Part shown: piece after piece, positions 8,182-16,668 of the stretch
How positions within the stretch are numbered: the first letter of the stretch is position 1
Layout of the letters: every line of letters begins with the position of its first letter
NCBI GenBank assembly: GCA_937873555.1
Contig: CALMWN010000234.1
Coordinates: forward strand, 1-26,378
Reading direction: 5' to 3'
Origin: an uncultured Clostridia bacterium
GTDB taxonomy: Bacteria; Bacillota; Clostridia; Acetivibrionales; CALMWN01
Length of the DNA stretch: 26,378 bases
Position numbers and translations under genes: made by a program
Notes under the pieces: model-generated
The model's database searches: none
Seen by the model: only the letters and a program-made list of their open reading frames with translations
What the model was told of the DNA's origin: nothing

Positions 8182-8267
8182 TAGGTGGAATTGAATCCAT
8201 GAAATCGGTCGATGGGAATTCTGTGACTATAAACAATGAAATAACTGTGACCGGGGACTGTAGCTGA
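8182..8267 (+). pseudogene. Scar of a third GH31 gene (GH31c) in module A
   Basis: The sequence from the poly-T to ATGAAA (8199-8204) aligns with the ribosome-binding site and start of GH31c in module B (25122-25143). After ATGAAA only a 22-codon frame remains, including SVDGNSVTIN, ending at TGA 8265-8267. This weakly resembles residues 58-66 of GH31c (SVNGSSVSI), but only about 20 of 30 bases match. It may instead be the lost gene's own C-terminus. In either case almost all of the gene is missing. The terminator at 8264-8302 overlaps its end, as expected for the last gene of an operon. Homology of the start region is likely; the rest is tentative. Confidence 0.5.
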
Positions 8268-8302
8268 TGTGGAATAACATATTCTACATCAGATGATTTT
8301 TA
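8264..8302 (+). terminator. Probable module A operon terminator
   Basis: CTGATGTGGAAT (8264-8275) pairs with ATTCTACATCAG (8281-8292), a 12-bp stem with one G-U pair and a 5-base loop. It is followed by ATGATTTTTAG, a short T-run. It separates module A from the oxidoreductase genes. Confidence 0.6.
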
Positions 8303-8407
8303 GTCTCCATGTGAAGATGAAATTTGAGAAGCTCGCTACCGGGTAAATATTATTATGTTGCGTATGGAAAGCCATATGAAAAATTAAATGAAGGAGATTG
8401 ATAAGAA

Positions 8408-9562
8408 ATGATTAATGTTGCTGTTATAGGAACCGGTAATATATCAAAACTTCATATTAAGGGATTCCTGGAATTCCCGCAAAGGTGCAGGATAGTTGCC
8501 CTTGTGGATATATATCCTGAAAAGGCGGCTGAAAAGGCAAAAGAATTTTCTCTTGATGCTGAAATTTTCAGTTCTCATAAGGCTATACTTGACAGAGAAG
8601 ATATACAGCTTGTAAGCATATGCACTCCGCCATATACTCATGCTGAATTGGCTGTAGACTTCCTGAATGCAAAGAAGGATGTCATCCTTGAAAAACCGAT
8701 GGCAGCATCTCTTGAGGAATGTGACGCCATAAATAGAGCTGCAGAAGAGAATAACAGGACACTGTCGGTTGTTGCCCAAAACCGTTTCAGGACACCCATC
8801 ATGAAATTGAAGAAAACCCTTGATGCAGGTTTGATTGGAGATGTTGTCCATGCCCAGGTGGACTCCTTTTGGTGGAGGGGTCGTTGCTATTATGACTTAT
8901 GGTGGAGGGGAACCTGGGAAAAAGAGGGGGGAGGATGTACCTTGAATCACGCTGTTCATCATATAGACATGCTTAGCTGGATGATGGGCCTGCCGAAGGA
9001 AATCCACTCCGTGATGAGCAATACCTCCCATGATAATTCCGAGGTGGAAGACCTTTCTATCGCCATTCTGAAATATCCCAATGGAGGCCTTGGACAGATT
9101 ACAAGCTCCGTGGTGCATCATGGAGAAGAGCAGCAGATTGTTTTTCAGGGTAAAAATGCAAGAATATCAGCTCCATGGAAAGTTTATGCATCGAAATCCA
9201 AAGAAAATGGCTTTCCTATTGAGGATCAATCACTTGAGAAAGAGATACAGAGTTACTACGATAACCTGCCTGAACTTACCAATATCGCTCATACAGGTCA
9301 GATAGACAATGTACTGACTGCCATGGAAAACGGAACAGAACCGATGATTACGGGGATAGACGGCAGAAGGACGCTGGAGATAATTACCGCTATTTACAAG
9401 TCAGCAAGCACAGGCTTGCCTGTCGGATTACCGCTCTCGAAGGACGATGCATACTATACAGCCGGGGGGATTATGGAAAACTCTATCCACTTCTATAAGA
9501 AAACAACGAGTATTGAAAATTTCTCATCAGAGAATATAACCGTAGGCAGCAACTATAAGTAA
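8408..9562 (+). CDS. Gfo/Idh/MocA family NAD(P)-dependent oxidoreductase
   Basis: A 384-residue sugar or cyclitol dehydrogenase-like protein. The N-terminal Rossmann fold starts directly with VIGTGNIS (GxGxI at residues 8-12) to bind NAD(P). The family signature EKPMA is at residues 95-99, with Lys96 as the usual catalytic lysine. The substrate domain has NHAVHHIDML (180-189) with the His-x-x-Asp pattern. Length is usual for the family. The start has GGAG upstream (8393-8396). It sits between the remains of module A and a second, broken family member. Members act on glucose, inositol, hexuronates and other sugars, so its substrate cannot be assigned. Cytoplasmic. Confidence 0.9.
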   Translation: MINVAVIGTGNISKLHIKGFLEFPQRCRIVALVDIYPEKAAEKAKEFSLDAEIFSSHKAILDREDIQLVSICTPPYTHAELAVDFLNAKKDVILEKPMAASLEECDAINRAAEENNRTLSVVAQNRFRTPIMKLKKTLDAGLIGDVVHAQVDSFWWRGRCYYDLWWRGTWEKEGGGCTLNHAVHHIDMLSWMMGLPKEIHSVMSNTSHDNSEVEDLSIAILKYPNGGLGQITSSVVHHGEEQQIVFQGKNARISAPWKVYASKSKENGFPIEDQSLEKEIQSYYDNLPELTNIAHTGQIDNVLTAMENGTEPMITGIDGRRTLEIITAIYKSASTGLPVGLPLSKDDAYYTAGGIMENSIHFYKKTTSIENFSSENITVGSNYK

Positions 9563-9578
9563 ATTCGGAGGAAGAAAT

Positions 9579-10390
9579 ATGCAAAAGGTTGAAGGCATGA
9601 ACTATACACCTAAAGGAATACCAAGACCGGTATGCGGCAGGGATGAATTCCAATTTGCAGCTATAAGCCTGGACCATGGTCATATTTACGGGATGTGCAA
9701 CGGTTTGACTGAAGCGGGGCAACTTTGAAATATGTTTACGATCCTGATCCTGCCAAGGTTGAAGCATTCTGTAAGACCTATCCCCAGGTTAAAGCAGCTT
9801 CGAGTGAGGAGCAGATACTGAATGATGCTTCGATACGTTTGGTAGCTGAAGCAGCAGTCGCTTCAGAGCGTTGTGCATTAGGAATGCGGGTAATGGATCA
9901 TGATAAGGATTACTTTACGGATAAGGCTCCCCTGACAACCCTTGAACAACTTGACATGGCCAGGGAAAAAGTATTGAAAACCGGAAAGAAATATGCTGTT
10001 TATTACAGCGAGCGTCTCCATGTAGAGAGTGCCGTCTACGCCGGGCAGCTTATCAAGGACGGAACCATCGGACGTGTGATCCAGGTTTTAGGTGTCGGTC
10101 CGCATCGGTTGAGTGCTGCAAGCCGACCGGGCTGGTTCTTTGAAAAGGAAAAATACGGAGGAATTCTTTGCGATATAGGCAGCCATCAAATTGAACAATA
10201 TCTCTATTTTGCAGGTGTGAAGGATGCTGCAGTGGTAAAAAGCCAGATTGCAAATTTCAACCACAAGCAGTATCCGGGCCTGGATGATTTTGGTGAGGCC
10301 ATGCTGGTCGGAGACAACGGAATTTGCATTCCTGGGAAAAGGCGTATTATTATGAAATATTGTCGAAAAGAGGTAAAATCTTATTCTTAA
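9579..10390 (+). pseudogene. Gfo/Idh/MocA oxidoreductase, frameshifted and C-terminally truncated
   Basis: A good ribosome-binding site (CGGAGGAAG) precedes ATG 9579. The first frame gives FAAISLDHGHIYGMCNGL and stops at TGA 9726-9728. Homology then continues without a break in the frame of 9725-10390 (KYVYDPDPAKVEAF). Adding one G to the GGGG run at 9716-9719 would restore EAGATLKYVYDP, so the shift is a single-base loss. The substrate-domain motif GGILCDIGSHQIEQ is present. The match ends at EAMLVGDNG; the following residues up to the stop at 10390 do not look like the family, and about 100 or more expected residues are absent. The G loss could be a sequencing error, but the missing C-terminus argues for real decay. 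Confidence 0.8.
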
Positions 10391-10406
10391 TATTGGCCTT
10401 AAGATG

Positions 10407-10412
10407 TATAAT
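10407..10412 (+). promoter_or_regulatory. Possible -10 box for the downstream isomerase gene
   Basis: A perfect TATAAT preceded by TG lies 88 bases before the isomerase start. The -35 candidate at 17-base spacing (TTCTTA) is poor. Together with the terminator after the gene it would make the isomerase a single-gene unit. Confidence 0.3.
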
Positions 10413-10499
10413 GTAAAGTATGTGTGTGTACAAATGATTCATCTGAAGGTAGGCGGCACCTCTAAAAAATAAAAAAGAAAAAAGGAAGGGTGTTTAGCT

Positions 10500-11426
10500 A
10501 TGTATATTGGATTACTCACAGTTTGTCTCGGAAATAAGCCATTGGAGGAAAAAGCTCAATGGGCAAGTGAGAACGGCTTCAAGTCGTTAGAGGTTGCATG
10601 CTGGCCCAAGGCCAATGACAGGGATTATTCCAGCTCGGACATTGACGTGGAGAATTTTTCACAAAAGCAGGCCGACGAGATAAATTCGTATTTGAAAAAA
10701 TTGGGCTTAACGATATCTTCACTTGCATACTATGATAACAACCTTGACCGGGATCTTTCAAAAAGAGCATTTGTCAACGGGCATCTGAAGAAGTGTATTG
10801 ATGCGGCAGAGATGCTGGGAGTAGCAATGGTTGGGACTTTTATCGGAAGAAATATCGATAAGTCCATCCAGGATAACTTCGATGAATTTGAAACAGTATT
10901 TGGAGATATAGTTGCGTATGCAGAAAAAAAAGACGTAAAGATCATTATTGAGAATTGTCCCATGGTAGGATGGCAGGTACAGGGACTTCCTGGTACAATT
11001 TCGTTTGCTCCCGATCTCTGGCACGAAATGTTCCGGAGGATTCCAAGCAAAAACTTTGGTTTGAATCTGGACCCATCCCACTTGATTTTTCAATTCATGG
11101 ACTATATAAGCGTCATACCGGAATTCAAGGACAGGATATTCCATGTCCATGCCAAGGAAGTAAAGATATTCAACGACAGGTTGAAACGCTATGGCGTTTT
11201 CAACAGGCAGTTATTTACCGGCGCAAGGCATGAATATGGGTACTGGAAGCCGTGCATGCCGGGATTGGGAGATGCAGACTGGAGTCTGTTCATAAAAACG
11301 TTGAGGGATAACGGATATGACGGCGTTATCAGTATTGAGCATGAAGACCCGGAATACGAGGGCACGGATGAAAAAGTTAAAACAGGATTACTGATTGCTA
11401 AAAAACATCTTGAGAAATTTGTTTGA
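10500..11426 (+). CDS. Sugar phosphate isomerase/epimerase, TIM-barrel family
   Basis: A 308-residue cytoplasmic protein of the AP-endonuclease-2/xylose isomerase-like TIM-barrel superfamily. Candidate metal ligands sit where the family has them: Glu151 in IIIENCPM, Asp191 and His194 in LNLDPSHL, His217 in FHVHAKEV, and Glu280 in SIEHED. Members interconvert ketoses, keto-inositols or 3-keto sugars and are often paired with Gfo/Idh/MocA dehydrogenases, as here. That pairing suggests a shared oxidation-isomerisation step. AAAGGAAGGG nine bases before ATG supports the start. A terminator follows directly. The exact substrate is unknown. Confidence 0.88.
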   Translation: MYIGLLTVCLGNKPLEEKAQWASENGFKSLEVACWPKANDRDYSSSDIDVENFSQKQADEINSYLKKLGLTISSLAYYDNNLDRDLSKRAFVNGHLKKCIDAAEMLGVAMVGTFIGRNIDKSIQDNFDEFETVFGDIVAYAEKKDVKIIIENCPMVGWQVQGLPGTISFAPDLWHEMFRRIPSKNFGLNLDPSHLIFQFMDYISVIPEFKDRIFHVHAKEVKIFNDRLKRYGVFNRQLFTGARHEYGYWKPCMPGLGDADWSLFIKTLRDNGYDGVISIEHEDPEYEGTDEKVKTGLLIAKKHLEKFV

Positions 11427-11446
11427 CTATAACTTTTTATTTCTAT

Positions 11447-11486
11447 AAAGGCAGGTAAACAGGAGAGCTGTATCTGCCTTTTTTTT
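11447..11486 (+). terminator. Rho-independent terminator after the isomerase gene
   Basis: AAAGGCAG (11447-11454) pairs with CTGCCTTT (11474-11481), and the stem runs into a T-tract (11479-11486). The 19-base loop can fold further. It closes the oxidoreductase-isomerase unit. The 269 bases from here to the chemoreceptor are AT-rich and hold a 14-bp palindrome but no clear promoter. Confidence 0.75.
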
Positions 11487-11571
11487 ATTTATCTTTCTCT
11501 CATGAAATTGCCTATCTGCTTGCAGGAATTATTAATTATTTGTCGAAATAAATAGAATAAATAATTTGAAC

Positions 11572-11585
11572 AAGAATATATTCTT
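11572..11585. repeat. Perfect 14-bp palindrome upstream of the chemoreceptor gene
   Basis: AAGAATATATTCTT is fully self-complementary and lies 171 bases before the chemoreceptor start. It could be a dimeric regulator site, but in AT-rich intergenic DNA it could also be chance. Confidence 0.25.
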
Positions 11586-11755
11586 ATAACGCTTTTTCTG
11601 AAGTTGATAAAAAGAGCATTCTGATTTTATACCTGGCTTGCCTGGAAATTCCGCTTCAAGTTTTTATCCTGAGTTGATATTTGATGCCATTTCGCATGGT
11701 TTTTTCCAGATATGTAAGGCAAAACAAACAAATTTTGCATTTGGAGGTACATGTT

Positions 11756-13900
11756 ATGAAAATTGCAGGTATGGGAAAACTGAAAGCCTTTTTTGAGGGT
11801 GCCAGGGTAAGCTTTAAGTTCAACAGTATCCGGACAAAGCTGATATTTTCATTTCTTGTGACGGTGATTCCTATCTTCCTGCTTGGCTATACCTCCTATT
11901 ATAAATCGTCCAGCGCAGTATTTATCACAACGGTAGATTCAACAATATTGACGCTGGAAAAAACACTGGATTCGTTTAATACGATTTTTTCCGCAGCAGA
12001 TGAAACAACTCTCCAGATTATGGGTAATGAAGCGGTGCAAAAATACTATTCGCAGGACAGTCAGGACCTGTCGCCTGAAGAGATGAGAAAACTGAGAGGT
12101 GGAGTGGGTACACTGCTCACCAATGTTACAAACGTAAGCAGAAACATCAGTGATATTGTCATATTGGCAGACAACGGGATGTCATACGGGACATCGGGCT
12201 ACACCATAATGGGGACGGATATATCCAAGACAACTCCGGGTCAGATTTCTCAGACCGACTGGTATAAAAAAGCTAAAGAAGCCAACGGTGCAATGGTGTG
12301 GTTCGGAAGACACCCGGAATTGGACAAGCTTATCGTTAACGTCGGCAACAGCGGAAATATTGCATATTCGGTTTCCGGTGCCAGGCTTCTTAAGGATTCA
12401 AAAAATGATAAGATATTGGGCCTGCTGATTGTGGATATCAAACGCAAAACCGTATTCGACATTATGGAAACCATAAGGTTCATCAAGGGAAGTGAAGTAC
12501 ACTTTATAAGTGACGACGGACGTGATATCTCCGCAACAATAAAAGAAGATTCCATAGGGTTGGATGAGAGCAACAGCATAACAGATGAAAACTTCTTCAA
12601 AAATATTTCGGCTGATACCAAGACAAGCGGCTATTCAGAGGCTGTCCGAAATGGGAAGAGCTATTTGATGGTGTATGCAAAAAGCAATAGTTCCAGGCAT
12701 AAAATAGTTGGACTTCTGCCTAAAAATGAACTACTTAAACCGGCTAACCAGATTGCGCAGATAACACTTGTACTTGCCTGCTTTGCAGCCCTGGTTGCAA
12801 TAGGCCTGGGATTTCTTCTATCCGTCAGAATGGGAAGCAATATCAATAAGATTATTCGTGTTGCTGAGCAGGCAGCGAATGGTAATCTGACAGTTGATAT
12901 AGTAAATCACAGCAAAGATGAATTTGGAACATTGACGAGGAGTATTTCTGCAATGACGGGAAATATGAGACGTCTTATAGGAGATGCTTCTGCCCTGGCA
13001 GAAAAAGTATATATGTCTTCGGCTACCGTTTCATCAGATATTGAACAGGTTTCGGCTGCTACCAGTAGTGTTGCCAAAACTGTGCAGGATATATCTAAAG
13101 GCTCATCTGAACAGGCTGAGGAAGCAGAACGGTGTACTTTTAAAATGAATGAACTGGCTGAGAAAATTAATATTGTTGTTAAGAATACACATGAAATAGA
13201 AATTGTAACAAAAGGTGCAGTGGATTTAACTCAGAAAGGATTGTCCTCTGTAGAGGATCTTGACAGCAAGACAGTGGAAAGTACAAAGGTAACAGAATCA
13301 ATACTTGAAAGTATTCAACTGTTCGGACACCATTCTGAGTCGATTCAGGACATTATAAATGTAATTGGTGATATCGCAACCCAGACCAATCTGCTTTCTT
13401 TGAACGCAGCAATTGAAGCAGCACGTGCCGGTGAAGCGGGCAGGGGATTTGCAGTTGTAGCGCAGGAGGTAAGAAAACTGGCGGAAAAATCAATGACTGC
13501 GACCAGGGATATAGCTGAAATACTTAAAGTAACTCAACAACAAACGCAGCAAATAGTAGAACAAACTTATACTGCGAAAGAGATAATAAACCTTCAAAAT
13601 GACTCAGTTGTATCGACAATATCAATATTCAGAGAAATTGCCTCAAATATGCAGTTATTGGTTGAAAAAATTGTAAATGTAACCGGTGAAATCAAGGGAA
13701 TGGAAAGCAGTAAGGGATCGGCGATGGAAGCGATTGAAAATATCTCTGCTGTGTCGGAAGAAACCGCTGCAGCAACACAAGAGGTGTGTTCTTCTTCCGA
13801 AAAACAGCTTGTAACTTTTGAAGAGCTTTCCGGGTTGGCGGGTACATTGAACAAGGTGTCTTCAGAGTTGACTGATGCAATACAAAAGTTCAAGATATAG
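11756..13900 (+). CDS. Methyl-accepting chemotaxis protein with extracellular Cache-type sensor domain
   Basis: A 714-residue transmembrane chemoreceptor. The start is ATG 11756, seven bases after GGAGGT (11743-11748); upstream in-frame ATGs lack a site. Order of parts: transmembrane helix about 29-47; extracellular region about 48-335, whose length and pattern suggest a double Cache ligand-binding domain; second transmembrane helix about 336-357; HAMP linker; then a long methyl-accepting coiled coil. The conserved hairpin tip, which contacts CheA and CheW, reads TNLLSLNAAIEAARAGE at residues 544-560. The C-terminus has no pentapeptide tether. It sits between isomerase and two-component genes of a sugar locus, so it may steer cells toward the imported sugar. 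That coupling is inferred. No other chemotaxis gene is present. Confidence 0.95.
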   Translation: MKIAGMGKLKAFFEGARVSFKFNSIRTKLIFSFLVTVIPIFLLGYTSYYKSSSAVFITTVDSTILTLEKTLDSFNTIFSAADETTLQIMGNEAVQKYYSQDSQDLSPEEMRKLRGGVGTLLTNVTNVSRNISDIVILADNGMSYGTSGYTIMGTDISKTTPGQISQTDWYKKAKEANGAMVWFGRHPELDKLIVNVGNSGNIAYSVSGARLLKDSKNDKILGLLIVDIKRKTVFDIMETIRFIKGSEVHFISDDGRDISATIKEDSIGLDESNSITDENFFKNISADTKTSGYSEAVRNGKSYLMVYAKSNSSRHKIVGLLPKNELLKPANQIAQITLVLACFAALVAIGLGFLLSVRMGSNINKIIRVAEQAANGNLTVDIVNHSKDEFGTLTRSISAMTGNMRRLIGDASALAEKVYMSSATVSSDIEQVSAATSSVAKTVQDISKGSSEQAEEAERCTFKMNELAEKINIVVKNTHEIEIVTKGAVDLTQKGLSSVEDLDSKTVESTKVTESILESIQLFGHHSESIQDIINVIGDIATQTNLLSLNAAIEAARAGEAGRGFAVVAQEVRKLAEKSMTATRDIAEILKVTQQQTQQIVEQTYTAKEIINLQNDSVVSTISIFREIASNMQLLVEKIVNVTGEIKGMESSKGSAMEAIENISAVSEETAAATQEVCSSSEKQLVTFEELSGLAGTLNKVSSELTDAIQKFKI

Positions 13901-13985
13901 CTATATGACCAATATAGGTTAATGCCCCTATCATATGGATGATGGCGGAGGGGAAACTATTGCCGATGCCTATACTGCCGAGAAT

Positions 13986-14013
13986 TTGAGAAGTGCGGCC
14001 TCTATGATATAAT
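13986..14013 (+). promoter_or_regulatory. Strong sigma-A promoter for the two-component system
   Basis: TTGAGA (13986-13991), a 16-base spacer and a perfect TATAAT (14008-14013). Transcription would begin near 14020, 28 bases before the kinase start at 14048, which argues against the earlier in-frame ATG at 14012. Confidence 0.7.
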
Positions 14014-14047
14014 GATGTATCGAAACTCTTTGCAGATAGGTGAGATA

Positions 14048-15841
14048 ATGAGAAAGTTCAGCAGCTTAAGGACTAAAATGATACTTCTATATGTCATTCT
14101 GGTGATTATACCCATACTCATCATAAGCTTTTTTTCATTTGTCACTTATACCAATGACACAAATGCCATCGGGAATATTCTGCTGGACTATGCCATCAGA
14201 CAGACATCCGATAATATAAGTGAAAAAATGGCGGGCTACAGGAATATCATTACCCAGATTGCCACCAATACCGAGACCATAAATCTGTTCAAGCAGTTTG
14301 ACTCTTCACCGTCACTTTCCTATGAAGCTGCTTCCGCACGGAATCAACTAACTAACCAATTCTCGTTTTATATGCAAATGGACAATTATATTACCAGTAT
14401 GGCGTTTATTACCAATTCGTCGGATACTGCAGTTTTTGACCGGTATGATTTTTCTTCATATTATGTTTCAAGATGGGGTAACAGGAATTTCCTCAATAGT
14501 TTTAAGGCATACGGCGATGAATCGAATATGAATACTATTCACGTTATCACAGCAGTAAACTTTCCCGATGCACCGGAAAAGGCAGCCCAGCACCTGTATT
14601 TCACCTTTCCCGCCATGGATACCATTACCAGACAGAATTATGGAACACTTGTCATGGAAGTCGATAATGCAGTGTTTAATTCCATCATCAATATCAAGAA
14701 CAACAGCACAATGTTGGACACGTATATCAGCCCCTCCAGCTGTCTAACAGATGCATACGGCAGAATTATCACCTCTCCGAACCACAGTATTATCGGAACG
14801 GATTTATCCAAGCCTGTCAAAACGAGTTTATCCCAGGCACTGTACAAAAGTTTGCAGGTAAAAGGTACCTCTTTGAACCTTAACTTGATATTTGAGAAAA
14901 ATTCAATGCAAAAGTATATTGATGATTTTCGCAACCTTGTCATTATATTGACGATAGTAATAACCATTTGTTTTATAATTATAGTGTATATCGTTACAGG
15001 ACGACTTTGGACCAAAGTCAGGAAAATTGCCTTTGCAATCAAGCAGTTTGGTCAGAATCAGAGGGATGTAGTCATTGACATTGATGAGAGTGATGAGATA
15101 CTGTATATCATCGTTGACCAGTTTAACAAAATGGCGTCTGAGATCACTACCCTGGTTGAGGAGCTGAAAGAAAAAAACGAGCATGTCGCTATGGTGATGA
15201 ATCAGCGTAGAAAGGCAGAAATCAAAGCGCTGCAAGCTCAGATAAACCCGCACTTTATTTACAATGCTCTTGATAGAATCAACTGGATTGCGATTGATAA
15301 TGACCAGCATGAGATCAGCAGCATGCTTAACGGGCTTGCCAGTCTTCTCAGGTACAGCATCAGCAATATAGACATTCTTGTACCTTTGAAGGCTGAAATT
15401 CAGTGGATGGAAAAGTATGTTTTCATCCAGTGCAAGCGTTTTGACAAGAAAATCAATCTGGTATGTTCAGCCTATGGAGATGCGATAGACTTCCCAATTT
15501 ATAAGATGCTGCTGCAGCCGCTGGTGGAAAACAGTATACTTCATGGATTTGAGCGGGTCTCCGAAGATAGCCGGATTGAGCTGACGGCACAAATATTACC
15601 GGATGCACGGCTGAAGATCATTCTTTCAGATAATGGGAGCGGAATGGATACAGAGACGCTTGCAGAAATCCAAAAGGTAATCGATAATAAAGGTGGTTCT
15701 GAAACAGACAGTATTGGTATAAATAACGTTGCCAAGAGGTTGTGGCTCTATTACGGAGAGGAAGCGGAAATCAGCGTTGAAAGTATTCAGAATGCTGGAG
15801 CGACATTTACAATAGTTATACCTTACAGGGAGCAATCATAG
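14048..15841 (+). CDS. YesM-type sensor histidine kinase
   Basis: A 597-residue membrane kinase of the LytS/YesM (HisKA_7TM-less, His_kinase) family, usual partner of YesN regulators for sugar operons. The start ATG follows AGGTGAG (14038-14044). Transmembrane helix 1 spans about 11-31, an extracellular Cache-like sensor about 32-296, and helix 2 about 297-318. A HAMP linker follows. The phospho-accepting His402 lies in the typical motif QINPHFIYNALD. The ATP-binding N-box is LVENSILHGF (Glu494, Asn495), and the G-box is DNGSGMD from residue 528. It is transcribed from a strong promoter just upstream, with its regulator 78 bases downstream. The ligand is presumably an oligosaccharide, perhaps presented by a binding protein. 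Confidence 0.95.
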   Translation: MRKFSSLRTKMILLYVILVIIPILIISFFSFVTYTNDTNAIGNILLDYAIRQTSDNISEKMAGYRNIITQIATNTETINLFKQFDSSPSLSYEAASARNQLTNQFSFYMQMDNYITSMAFITNSSDTAVFDRYDFSSYYVSRWGNRNFLNSFKAYGDESNMNTIHVITAVNFPDAPEKAAQHLYFTFPAMDTITRQNYGTLVMEVDNAVFNSIINIKNNSTMLDTYISPSSCLTDAYGRIITSPNHSIIGTDLSKPVKTSLSQALYKSLQVKGTSLNLNLIFEKNSMQKYIDDFRNLVIILTIVITICFIIIVYIVTGRLWTKVRKIAFAIKQFGQNQRDVVIDIDESDEILYIIVDQFNKMASEITTLVEELKEKNEHVAMVMNQRRKAEIKALQAQINPHFIYNALDRINWIAIDNDQHEISSMLNGLASLLRYSISNIDILVPLKAEIQWMEKYVFIQCKRFDKKINLVCSAYGDAIDFPIYKMLLQPLVENSILHGFERVSEDSRIELTAQILPDARLKIILSDNGSGMDTETLAEIQKVIDNKGGSETDSIGINNVAKRLWLYYGEEAEISVESIQNAGATFTIVIPYREQS

Positions 15842-15919
15842 TAAGGATAAACATTGAATACCTTTGCATTTGCATTGATACAGGCTTTCTGGCTTCATTA
15901 TCTGTAGGAGGTGGAAATT

Positions 15920-16648
15920 ATGCGCATTGCTGTGATTGATGATGAAAATGGTACCAGGGCAGGTATTATCAGGTTGATTAAAAAGATTAATCCTGATTTT
16001 GTTGTAGTTGGTGAAGCAGACAATGGTTACGACGGAATGCTGCTTATTAAATCATTGTGCCCTGATGTGGTGATAACAGATATTATGATGCCGAGATTAA
16101 ATGGACTGGAAATGATTGAAAATGCACGAATCTGTTCACCGAACACGAGATACCTTGTTCTCAGCGGATACGCAGAATTTGAGCTCGCGAAGCAGGCCAT
16201 CCGTCTTTCGGTGGTTGACTATCTTTTAAAACCCATTACTTCCGACCAGCTGGCGGACGCTCTTAACAGAATTTATCAAGGCTACGGCGCGCAGACAGCG
16301 GACAAGACAGCTGAACCCGGAGCAAATAGCTATTCATTCATTGTGGAATATATTGTGAAGGATATATTTGAAAACTATGCGCAAAGGTTATATCTTGAAG
16401 ATTATGCAAAACAGCTGAAAGTTACGCCGGAGTACGCCGGAAGCATTTTTTCCAAGGAGACGGGAAAAAGTTTTTCCCTGTTCCTTCGCGATGTAAGGAT
16501 GGAAAAAGCGAAAAAGCTTATTAAAAATACAGACGACAAAATTTATGAGATTGCATACAAAACAGGGTACTCGGATGTTAAATATTTCTGCAGGGTATTC
16601 AAAGAATATACCGGAGTATCTGCAAAATCATATGCCCGTAACAAATAA
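15920..16648 (+). CDS. YesN-type response regulator with AraC DNA-binding domain
   Basis: A 242-residue transcription factor. ATG 15920 was chosen over GTG 15911 because AGGAGGT (15906-15912) overlaps the latter. The receiver domain (about 1-120) has the acidic pair Asp7-Asp8, phospho-acceptor Asp54 in VVITDIMMP, Ser82 and Lys104 in LLKP. An AraC-type double helix-turn-helix domain covers about 142-242 and ends FKEYTGVSAKSYARNK. It is much shorter than typical YesN proteins (roughly 350-550 residues) because the middle linker region is almost absent. It follows the kinase by 78 bases and probably activates one or both transport modules in this window. Target sites were not identified. Confidence 0.94.
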   Translation: MRIAVIDDENGTRAGIIRLIKKINPDFVVVGEADNGYDGMLLIKSLCPDVVITDIMMPRLNGLEMIENARICSPNTRYLVLSGYAEFELAKQAIRLSVVDYLLKPITSDQLADALNRIYQGYGAQTADKTAEPGANSYSFIVEYIVKDIFENYAQRLYLEDYAKQLKVTPEYAGSIFSKETGKSFSLFLRDVRMEKAKKLIKNTDDKIYEIAYKTGYSDVKYFCRVFKEYTGVSAKSYARNK

Positions 16649-16668
16649 TAATTAATTGGAGATATAAT

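Noticed and set aside
11681..11755. Earlier in-frame start for the chemoreceptor, adding 25 residues
   Set aside because: The extra residues have no ribosome-binding site, whereas ATG 11756 is well placed after GGAGGT.
13925..13955. Hairpin CCCCT...AGGGG after the chemoreceptor as a terminator
   Set aside because: The stem is only five pairs with a long loop and no T-run follows.
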